DNA of 64,000 nucleotides from Argyresthia goedartella (lineage: Eukaryota > Arthropoda > Insecta > Lepidoptera > Argyresthiidae). Both the position numbers and the translations under genes were made by a program. Shown here one piece after another: positions 56,561 through 64,000 of the stretch (its first letter is position 1; each line of letters opens with the position of its first letter). A model generated the notes under the pieces. The model had not been told where the DNA came from, did no database searches, and worked only from the letters and a program-made list of their open reading frames with translations. The stretch is taken from assembly GCA_949825045.1 (NCBI GenBank), contig OX463813.1:3100001-3164000 (forward strand), in the 5' to 3' direction.

Positions 56561-57522
56561 ATCGACTTTCGCCAAGTTCAAACTCCTTTATAGTTTCCAA
56601 CAGTATTTATTCATTTTACACAATTTTCAGCACAAGATTTCTAACATCTTCCCATATAGCTGACGACCCGTATAGCCGAGTCGGCAGTGCCTCTGCCTAC
56701 AAAGCCATGGGTCCCGGGTTCGAGTCCCGGTGGGGGCAGATATTTGTTTGCTGAGAACGGATGTTTGTACCTTAGTCATGGTTGTTTGTCTATCTTAGTA
56801 TAATATTTATCTATATAAGTATGTGTATCGTTGTCTAGTACCCAAGATACAGGGGAATCCTAGTTTGGGGCTAGATCAATGTGTGTGAATAGTGTCCAAG
56901 GTATTTATTTATTTATCTTCGAATAGTAATACAATCGGATCGCACAAGTTGCACGTTTTTTTAGTCGGTGAATCAATGTCGCCATTTTTATAGGCGACCG
57001 TCCTTTTGCGCGTATCGTTTACCGGAAGTGCAAAAGGGCGGTCGAATCTTCAAAACTTTACTTTGATACTTAATTAAATCATAAAATATTGTAATATTAC
57101 CAACAAGTTTTAAAATATAGTATCTAATTTTATTGAAATTATACACAGGCTAAATATTAATATAAAATGTATTGGCAATCATGCCGGAAGTATAACACAC
57201 TGAACTAAATGAAAACAAATGAAGTTAAATATATTTTAGGGTCTCCAGAGTTATTTCATAACATTTTATAATATATTGAAGCAAAAATATAAATATGGAA
57301 TTTATTTAGCACAGCCGGAAACGCCTTACCGTCTTTTACATCATCGTGTAACAGGAAGTGGAAAAGACGGTTTATTAAAAAGAAAAACTATTAAAGATAA
57401 TATTAATCATTACGACAAAGTTATTAATAATAAATATAATAATTCATGACGGCTAATAGTAATTATCTATGTTTAAATAAATCATGACGACTAACTATTG
57501 TTTTCGGAAAATGGCCCTAACA
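56561..57522 (-). repeat. 5' LTR with SINE-A insertion
   Basis: 962 bp, or about 693 bp without the SINE and one duplicated target. It ends CCCTAACA, giving TGTTAGGG at the minus-strand start. Confidence 0.9.
56651..56914 (+). mobile_element. SINE-A inside the 5' LTR
   Basis: ATCTT occurs on both sides (56646-56650 and 56915-56919) and is single in the other LTR, so this is the target duplication. It therefore shows the exact SINE-A length here: 264 bp, starting CCCATATAGCTGACGACCC and ending GTATTTATTTATTT. Confidence 0.95.
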
Positions 57523-57544
57523 AATATATGTATCGCAGTTGGTT

Positions 57545-57785
57545 AATTAAATCAGACACTTAACTAACTCTAGACCGTTAATTAAAGACCGACGATTAAC
57601 CAAGTCACTAGCATTTTGATTTAAATAAAGCATCGTCGAAAACGTTTAACGATCTGTCTTAACGAAAGCCGGCGTGTTGGAAAACAAGATGGCGTCACGA
57701 CAACAGCTGATTTCCACAGTTTATATCAGGGCAAAATATTGCGGTAGCTTAGGTGAAGGGTAAAGGGGGCGAGCGAAGCGAAGCA
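57545..57785 (+). mobile_element. Core-MITE half, end type GACACTTAACTAACTC
   Basis: Left end CAGACACTTAACTAACTC, then AACCAAGTCACTAGC, then the core start ATCAGGGCAAAATATTGCGG, cut inside the GC hairpin (GAGCGAAGCGAAGCAGCGC). Confidence 0.82.
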
Positions 57786-57829
57786 GCGCAGAGGTCGTCA
57801 AGGCGGCATCATCATTTCCGTTTTCGCCA

Positions 57830-58098
57830 TTTCCCATTCGAGGTGGAAGAAGCGCAATTGCACCCGCGTTTAGCCAGTTATTTAAAACTCCATTTTGCGT
57901 GACATGAGGCTAGCCCATCGCTGCGGCTATGAAGATTGAAGGTTTCCGCTCGATGTTTGCCATCACCGTTAGAACGTCCGTAAAATGTAAAAAAAAAAAT
58001 TTTTTTTCATCGTCTCCATTTTATCTCATTGGTACATGGCTATATCCTGCGTTAGAGACGAGCGTGAAACCACAAGCCCACGGAGCTCTTTTTCACGG
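57830..58098 (-). mobile_element. SINE-C, reversed
   Basis: GGTGGAAGAAGCGCAATTGC to GCCCACGGAGCTCTTT. The body is present with an A/T tract near 57990. Confidence 0.82.
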
Positions 58099-58298
58099 AG
58101 TCCAAAAATATACATGCATGTGCAAAATATCAAGTTAAAATCAGCATAAACAATACAAAACCAGTCATGTCATTTACCCGAACGGGATGGTAGTGGCAAA
58201 GATATGCGCCCGCGACAACGGAAAATGGCGCAAACATCACAAATGTGCACAGAATAGAGCCATTTAAAAAACACAGCATCCACATAATTTAACTTTTC

Positions 58299-58619
58299 TT
58301 AAGCGCGCGAAATCCCGCCCGTCTTCCATAATTCACGTGCCGCCAAAACCGGGGAAGGAGGTGTGTGAATGATATTTTTATTTATTCCCCACAGTTTGGA
58401 TTTTTCCTTAAAAATATTTTTGGCTGGCTGCCATACGGATCCTTTTTGTTTATTATTTCTGTCGGTTTTTAGCGAAAACGCCGGCTTGAGAAATTGCCAT
58501 TGCATCAGTTTCTTTGCTGTTTGGGGTATGTTCTCTTTGCCGAGGCAGTGAATAGACTTAGAAAATTGACATGTACATAATTCATCATTTATGTATTGCA
58601 CACAAACATCATTCAACAA
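58299..58619 (-). CDS. Unassigned 106-codon ORF
   Basis: ATG start, no recognisable domain; basic middle part (KTDRNNKQKGSVWQPAKNIF). Sequence appears once in the window. I have no splice or promoter evidence. It could be an exon of an unknown gene or chance. Confidence 0.2.
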   Translation of the reverse strand: MLNDVCVQYINDELCTCQFSKSIHCLGKENIPQTAKKLMQWQFLKPAFSLKTDRNNKQKGSVWQPAKNIFKEKSKLWGINKNIIHTPPSPVLAARELWKTGGISRA

Positions 58620-58644
58620 TTCACCAAGTTAAAAACTGAAAAAA

Positions 58645-58800
58645 AAACCGACTTCAAGTTCAAGCCCTATTTCTTCCTCCCCGGCGGTCGCGATGCGAAT
58701 GTCGTCAAGATAGACGAAAACAAGGCTACTAAATCTGTCTGTTTGACAGTCAAATGACATAAACGAATATATGGTACTTATAGATAGAATTCATCTTATG
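58645..58800 (-). repeat. Family J repeat, reversed
   Basis: CCCTATTTCTTCCTCCCCGG, CATAAACGAATATATGGTAC and GATAGAATTCATC match 30421-30580 in reverse. Confidence 0.55.
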
Positions 58801-59052
58801 ACAATTAGTTTAATTTCATTTTATTTTATTTAATTTCACATTTTTAGGAGAGGTAACAGCTTTACTCACTAAATACAAAACACTATATTAACTAAAGAGC
58901 TAATAATAACCTCCCACAATTATTTTACTACACGCAAAACGTTCTTGCATTGAAGTTTTAAATTAATGTAAAGAATCACACAAAGAATTTGTAAAAATAC
59001 AACTAACTTTTTAGTCAGAACTATACGCTGAAATACAATTACGTGATTTAAG

Positions 59053-59139
59053 ACGGCCTCTGTGGCGCAGCGGTTATGGCTCTGCCTAGCATGCGAGAGG
59101 TCACGGGTTCGATCCCCGGCTGGGGGTAATGAAAAAAAA

Positions 59140-59194
<55 letters not shown>

Positions 59195-59305
59195 CACGAC
59201 GTCGCTGTTTCTGGTTACCACGACACAGGGTATCCTAGTGTGGGGCCAGAAGCAATGTATGTGCCTGTATGTAAATGTTTATGTTTATGTTATGTTTATG
59301 TTAAG
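59053..59305 (+). mobile_element. SINE-B with expanded A and TA tracts
   Basis: Head GGCCTCTGTGGCGCAGCGG and B box GGTTCGATCCCC. The A-run normally 4-8 bases long is about 28, followed by about 17 TA units (59129-59195). Confidence 0.92.
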
Positions 59306-59339
59306 AAAATATCTACTTAGACACCATCTTCTTAAACAC

Positions 59340-59590
59340 CACATAGCACAATCATATCTTCTTAAACACCACGTTTACCTGGATGACATCATAATTCCAG
59401 TATTTTAGCTTTTGAGACCAAACTGCTCGTCCGATTTCTAATGTTCAAGAAATGGGACCAAACTGGAAGGTTACTCTTTCAAATAAAAAAAAAACATTTT
59501 TTAAATCGGTTCATAAATTGTACCAGTTTTGAGATAAATATAAAAAAATACAACCGAATGGAGAACCCCTTCATTTTTTGACGTCGGTTA
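59340..59590 (-). mobile_element. Family I element, partial
   Basis: AAGAAATGGGACCAAACTGG, AAATACAACCGAATGGAGAA and TTTTGACGTCGGTTAA match 13140-13316. Confidence 0.6.
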
Positions 59591-59935
59591 ATAGATAGTG
59601 CAAAGGGAGAGCTTATCTCTAACAAGAGATCTCTACCAGTAAACCAAGTAAGGAGGACTATATTGCTAGTTAGAAGCTTCGTGTCAAATTCATATGGTAG
59701 CGAATAAGACGGAAGCTCATCGGCAGCCGTAGTGAGAAAAATATTAAGGCTTTTGGGACACTCTAACAGTAAGAATTTGTTGAAATTGCTTGATATTGCA
59801 ATTGTATTAAAACTTATAGGGGAGAATAAGGGCCTAGAGTAATACAATTTGGCACGAAGCAAGGTCTTACAGCACTTGTAAAGGAAAAAATCTGAAAACC
59901 GTAAATTGTAGTAGCTTCACAAAAGAAACTGCGAT
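59591..59935 (-). mobile_element. LINE 3' region
   Basis: AGAGCTTATCTCTAACAAGAG matches the family of 34081. The minus-strand frame beyond it (NIFLTTAADELPSYSLPYEF, YSRPLFSPISF) is probably its diverged C-terminus or UTR. Confidence 0.5.
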
Positions 59936-60034
59936 TTGTGCTGGACTCTCGGTTAGCGAGTCCAACTCGCACTTGGCCAAGTTTTTTTGAGTTTACTGTT
60001 TTGTGCAATAAAGTTGATTTACATAGTGCAAAAT

Positions 60035-60450
60035 TGTTAAAAACCGGTCAAGTGCGAGTCTAAATCGCGCACGAAGGGTTCCGTACCACCGTTCAATGGA
60101 AGCGATGGTGTGGAGTGAATAGTTTGGATTTTACACAGCAAAATATTGTTTACAAAGTTATTGGTGCGGTTACTTTCACACTCCATGTACGTAACCAGGT
60201 GCATCCATAAGTTTGTATGTGGTATTGAAAGAATTGTTGTATGGGAGCCCCCTTAAATATTTCTTTTATCCTGTTTTTTAGTATTTGTTGTTATAGCGGC
60301 AACATAAATACATAATCTGTGAAAATTTCAACTCTCTAGCTAGCTAGGTTCTTGAGATACAGCCTGGTGAAAGACGGACGGACGGACGGACGGACAGCGG
60401 AGTCTTAGTAATAGGGTCCCGTTTGGAACCCTTTGGGTACGGAACCCTAA
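60035..60450 (+). mobile_element. SINE-D, full length
   Basis: The best complete copy: AAACCGGTCAAGTGCGAGTC, GGAGTGAATAGTTTGGATT, TTGGTGCGGTTACTTTCAC, ATAGCGGCAACATAAATAC, GACGGACGGACGGACGGAC and GGGTACGGAACCCTAAAA. Confidence 0.95.
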
Positions 60451-60537
60451 AAAAACATTTGAATAACTTCGGGCGGACCCTCATGATCAACGAGCTAGTA
60501 TACCTACAGAAACAACGGCTTTAAAAGTCATATTTTG

Positions 60538-60655
60538 AGACAATATCGTGAGGAAACTTTCAAATTACCACGGTGACGGGCTAACCCCCTATCACGGAGT
60601 ATTGAATAACTGGTGAAACGAGGACACAGCTGAGCCATTGCCTGTCCATCTAATT
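60538..60655 (+). mobile_element. SINE-C 3' part, diverged
   Basis: CGTGAGGAAACTTTCAAATTA, CGGTGACGGGCTAACCCCC and GGAGTATTGAATAACTGG. Confidence 0.7.
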
Positions 60656-60687
60656 TAATGTTGCTAAAAAAAATACAGATGGCACAG

Positions 60688-60987
60688 TTCAATGTCAAAG
60701 TCAAAGTCAAAGTACTTTATTACTGTAGATATTTACATAAACTTAGCAAACGTCATTTTTTGCCTCTTCTCTACATTGGACCACTGTGGGAGAGGAGGGC
60801 GTAGAAACTCCCACAGATTGATTTTTAGATCTCTTTTAAAAATAGGTTGTGCTTAACTAATACAAATATGAAAAATTTAATTGTTATGATTAATAAGCAG
60901 GAATAAATAATTACGAAACTATTAACAGCAAGGTCTGGGTTGAGCCAGATTAACCCCATACAGTCCCGTCATTTAAGTAATATTGAA
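60688..60987 (-). mobile_element. LINE 3' end with (TTTGAC) tail
   Basis: Reversed 3' UTR of the 54596 family, from the C-terminal end (ACTTAAATGACGGGACTG) to a tail of TTTGAC units at 60691-60712. Confidence 0.88.
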
Positions 60988-61297
60988 AAACTACGAAAAC
61001 CTCGCAACTTTTTAAGATAAGCAAGAGCGTGGTCCGTTATCGGGGCTGGAACTATTGGGGCCGTTTCAGTGAAGCTGCGCCATTTCTCTCGAGGAGAAAA
61101 ATGCTTGACCTGTGTTCTTTTAGGGTTCCTCGGGGATGGCTGCGCGAATAAAGTTGTTTCGTTTTCTAATAGAGCTCGCACGGCGACAGTGACAAAGTTG
61201 TGCGTCAATCTCCTTCCCCTAGTTAGAAAGGGAAAGGAACGCAGACGCATAGTTCTGTCACTGTCACCGTGACTAAAAGTCTGCCGGTGGCCTGAAC

Positions 61298-61352
61298 GTG
61301 GCCGGTGCGCGTCCGCCCACGTATGAACGTGGGCGGACGCGCACCGGCCATG
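61298..61352. other. Perfect GC-rich hairpin, 24-bp stem
   Basis: GGCCGGTGCGCGTCCGCCCA (from 61300) pairs base for base with the arm ending 61349, around a 4-base ATGA loop; one more T-A pair extends it. The surrounding 61150-61300 is GC-richer than the window average and has other short inverted motifs (GTGACAGTGAC-type), so it may be the end of a larger element. Confidence 0.85.
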
Positions 61353-61852
61353 AGTCCTAAAACATATTATGTCAAAAAAATATATTAAATTACTATTAAA
61401 AGAAGAAGGTCCTAAAAAGACCAAATCGGTGATTTGTTAGTGAAGGGGCAAATACGAAGTACCCGTAACCGGCGAGCTTGCATGAAGAGACTTATGAATG
61501 TTGAGGAAGCGAGAGATATATGCTAGGATCGTAGCAGGTGGAGGTCTTTGGTCTCTGCCTACCCCTCTTCCGGGAAATAGGCGTGAGCATATGTATGTAT
61601 GTACTTTTAAAAACTCAATGTTGCCATTCTTCAAAGAATCTTATTCTTATTAGAGTTTTTTTACGTAGCCTCGGTTGTCTCGCGCTGCTGGGCAAAGGCC
61701 TCCCGTATTTTGCACAACTCTTTCCTGTCAGTGCCGCCCTCACCCAGTTCGGCAGAAACCTATCAATGATCCCGCAATCGACGTCTTTATTTTACAGTAT
61801 TTTTTTACATATTAAAAAAATATATTTTGAAGCATTATAAACTTAAACATTG
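61353..61852. other. No recognisable gene
   Basis: Short ORFs (up to 100 codons, no ATG-linked domain). CTGGGCAAAGGCCTCCCGTA resembles common LINE-associated text. Confidence 0.3.
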
Positions 61853-62022
61853 ACATACAGGCAAATACACTGCTTCTGGCCCCAAAAAAGGATACCCTGT
61901 GTCGTAAGTACCAGAAACAGCTACGTCATACACATAAACATCCAAGAACTGGGATTTTATTCCCTCAGTCGGGAATCGAACCCAGGACCTCTCGCATGGT
62001 AGGCAGAGCCACGACGACTGTT
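61853..62022 (-). mobile_element. SINE-B, reversed
   Basis: CTGCTTCTGGCCCCA at the left (tail side), GGGAATCGAACCCAGG and CATGGTAGGCAGAGCCACGA at the right (head). Confidence 0.85.
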
Positions 62023-62161
62023 CAAAAAGCCTAAACTAAAACCTATGGCTATATGGATTTCCAGCAGATTTGATTTATGTAAATAATATCATGAAACATA
62101 CGCCAATACGTGACTTTAAAATATTGTGACTTCTCAATTTTTATGACTTTTAAATAAGCAT

Positions 62162-62520
62162 TGATAGCAAATTGCAGTGGGGACCCCACATAGATAAACT
62201 AGCTGGTAAATTAAGTTTCGCTGCTTACGCTGCTAGGAACATCAGACAAAACACGGATGTGGCTACATCTAGGCTAGTATATTTTAGTTACTTTCATAGT
62301 ATGTCCTATGGTATCTTGTTGTGGGGGAAAGCAGCGGATATTCAAACTATTTTTATTTTACAGAAAAGAGCTATTCGAGCAATTTATAATTTAAAACGAA
62401 CAGACTCCTTAAGAGAGCTTTTTAAAGAAATTGACATACTAACAGTAGCTTGTTGTGGAGGAAAGCAGACATACGCCCCGGCTTAGACTCGCGAAGGTTA
62501 GCAATTATTTTAAGGGTAGG
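62162..62520 (+). mobile_element. LINE internal fragment with deletion
   Basis: Matches 54955-55400 closely (QWGPHIDKLAGKL, then LVYFSYFHSMSYGILLWGKA). Relative to that copy it lacks a valine codon in FHSVMSYG and has a larger deletion joining TAGCTTGTTGTGGAGG to CGCCCCGGCTTAGAC. Confidence 0.9.
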
Positions 62521-62634
62521 GTCATGATGAAAATTAACTCTTTGACAAACACAAAAACATCACTTTTTCCATTTAAGGATCAGAGGCGTGGTGACAGTTA
62601 GGATGGTAACAGATCAGTCAATTTATATACTTTT

Positions 62635-62765
62635 TAGGGTTCCATATCCGAAGGGTGCCAAACGGGACCCTATTACTAAGCCTCCGCTGTCCGTCCGTCC
62701 GTCCGTCATCGGGATTTATCTCATGAACCGTAATAGGTATTTCTGTTGCCGCTACAGCAACAAGA
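62635..62765 (-). mobile_element. SINE-D 3' half, reversed
   Basis: AGGGTTCCATATCCGAAGGG, GTCCGTCCGTCCGTCATCG and TGTTGCCGCTACAGCAAC. Confidence 0.85.
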
Positions 62766-62830
62766 AATCTCTTTTTAGAGATAAGCTTGCTTTTGTACAT
62801 GTATTTTCCATTAACTCATGTATGAATTAT
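62766..62830 (+). mobile_element. LINE 3' UTR scrap (family of 34081)
   Basis: AAATCTCTTTTTAGAGATAAG and CTTGCTTTTGTACATG. Confidence 0.55.
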
Positions 62831-63114
62831 GTATGAATCATCAGTAAAATACCGTATTCGCAACTTGTTAATATCACAGAACCCGCGTCAAATATAGTTG
62901 GTTCATACTTAACTATTTTCAAAGGTATCAATGTTATGTGACCAAGAACCCACCTGGATCCCTTCAGGGATGATAAGAGAAAACCTTGTAAGGGTTTTCT
63001 TCGATTGAGAAGATGATAGTGGTGTACGAAACTAGTGCAGGACAAGACGAATGGTGTTTTGTTTAAGTTCATAGATAATATCTGCGGATTATTGAAAAAT
63101 CGTAATTTTCGACA

Positions 63115-63265
63115 TAATTTATCTGAAGTATGGATACGGACGTTCTGATGGCGATGGAAAGCGTCACGCCAGTTATTCGACAGTCCATTTTGCGTGACAG
63201 GAGACAAGCCCATCGTGGCAGCTGTACATCTGCCAACCCACAAAGGAAATGTCATGACGCTGTTT
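63115..63265 (+). mobile_element. SINE-C, rearranged
   Basis: GGACGTTCTGATGGCGATGG, CAGTTATTCGACAGTCCATT and CGTGACAGGAGACAAGCCC: body blocks in mixed order and orientation. Confidence 0.5.
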
Positions 63266-63479
63266 GTATGTCGCAAATTAATATTCATCAAAATGTGAAT
63301 ACGGTACTGTAATGCTACTCAAAATTGATACATTTTTGGAACTGACAAAAAGTAATTTTGTTAATGAGTTCCATGAAATACTAGCACGTGACGTCATGAT
63401 AAAATGCCTTCTTTTTTACACAAAATTGAGTCGATAAAGTATGCTGCTGGGAACATACAATTCTGATATCGTCAAGAGA

Positions 63480-63843
63480 TGTTTTGTACAGGTCACCGTA
63501 AGATAGTCAAAACCGTTAGTTCATCAACGTTCGACAAATAGTAAACCAGATCGACAGGGTTTAGAATTTACGTTTCTTTTGTTCTTTCATGTCAACCGAA
63601 CACGAAGACTATTCGGACTCTAGTCTTCACCTAAGCTACCGCAGTGTTTGCCCTGGTATTTCGTTTGCAATTCAAGTTTAAACCAGTTTACTATTTAACA
63701 GTTGTAACCTTTAGTTTATCAAGTCACGCGTCATATAGTAAGCAATACGCTACAGTTAATTATCTATCGATAGTTGTCCAACTAACAAGAAAAAAAAACC
63801 GTTAGTTTATTAACTAACGGTTTTGACAATCTTACGGTGATAA
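63480..63843 (-). mobile_element. Core-MITE, end type GTCACCGTAAGAT
   Basis: The ends GTCACCGTAAGATAGTCAAA and TTTTGACAATCTTACGGTGA are inverted. Sub-terminal ACCGTTAGTT blocks form a further palindrome at 63801-63822. The core is reversed at 63580-63665 (CATGTCAACCGAACACGAAG, CACCTAAGCTACCGCAGTG), without the GC hairpin. Confidence 0.85.
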
Positions 63844-64000
63844 ACAACACAATGCCTGAACTTCAGACATGTTCCTAGATTTATTTGACTTCCTTGTCCT
63901 ATACCAAATAGTGTTGTGCATAAATAGTATTGTTTAGGTATGTATTCCCACTAAGATACTCCCACAACAAAAATGCGCACTTATGTGCAAGTTTGTGACA

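Larger units (their letters stand above)
48529..57522 (-). mobile_element. Ty3/Gypsy-like LTR retrotransposon, decayed
   Basis: Two direct repeats (48529-49215 and 56561-57522) flank gag and pol remnants on the minus strand. A 5-bp AATAT occurs directly outside each end (48524-48528 and 57523-57527) and is a likely target duplication. Order from right to left: 5' LTR with SINE-A insertion, LINE insertion, gag with minisatellite, CCHC nucleocapsid and protease, reverse transcriptase, RNase H, integrase, 3' LTR. The order protease, RT, RNase H, integrase is that of Ty3/Gypsy. No envelope gene is seen in the 350 bases between integrase and the 3' LTR. Several stops and frameshifts make it inactive. 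Confidence 0.9.

Noticed and set aside
1736..59130. tRNA-like sequences with A and B boxes as tRNA genes
   Set aside because: Each is followed by a conserved SINE body and tail and occurs many times; acceptor stems do not close. They are SINE heads.
60969..61424. 151-codon minus-strand ORF
   Set aside because: It spans a LINE 3' end, the perfect hairpin and GC-rich repeat text; no domain and no coding signal independent of these.
62827..63291. 154-codon minus-strand ORF
   Set aside because: Includes rearranged SINE-C sequence; no recognisable domain or splice context.

Overview
The window looks like TE-rich nuclear DNA of a moth or butterfly. The evidence is several tRNA-headed SINE families, a SINE ending in GGGTACGGAACCCTA with GACGGACGG stretches (a repeat style common in lepidopteran genomes), insect-type non-LTR retrotransposon pieces, a Ty3/Gypsy-like LTR element and many MITEs. 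There is no bacterial organisation. I cannot name the species.

Host genes are sparse and hidden in small exons. The main one is a minus-strand gene running from a probable 5' UTR exon at about 16140 to a stop at 13602. It has nine coding exons of 23 to 149 nt. They include an RG-rich exon, a tandem family of GLEPQP exons and a second tandem family of exons starting D-I-(D/N)-(A/G)-L. All splice phases agree except inside one exon, where a one-base shift coincides with an A-AAA-AAG heptamer. A second host feature is one plus-strand exon (22721-22875) for the C-terminal half of an immunoglobulin-type domain. Two or three other ORFs remain unassigned.

Repeat names used below: SINE-A has head GACCCGAATGGCCGAGTCGG and tail AGTGTCCAAGGTATTATT. 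SINE-B has head CCTCTGTGGCGCAGCGGTT and body CGTCGCTGTTTCTGG. SINE-C has head TGTGGTCTAATGGGTTTCAC and tail AGGCGTGACGCTATGTT. SINE-D has head GTCAAGTGCGAGTCGGACTC and tail GGGTACGGAACCCTA. P1 is a MITE of about 0.4-0.5 kb with a central hairpin. Core-MITEs are elements sharing one internal module (CAGGGCAAAATACTGCGG, then GTAGCTTAGGTGAAG) inside four different kinds of ends. F, I, J and K are further dispersed families.

Layout: 1-12.8 kb, SINEs, MITEs and an hAT transposase remnant; 12.8-16.2 kb, the small-exon gene; 16.2-31 kb, P1 copies, SINEs and the Ig exon; 31-37 kb, tandem repeats, LINE fragments and nested core-MITEs; 37-48.5 kb, scattered SINEs and LINE 3' ends; 48.5-57.5 kb, a decayed Ty3/Gypsy-like LTR retrotransposon on the minus strand with a SINE-A in its 5' LTR and a 5'-truncated LINE in gag; 57.5-64 kb, more SINEs, LINE ends and a core-MITE. 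Repeat boundaries were set by eye and are good to roughly 5-20 bases.
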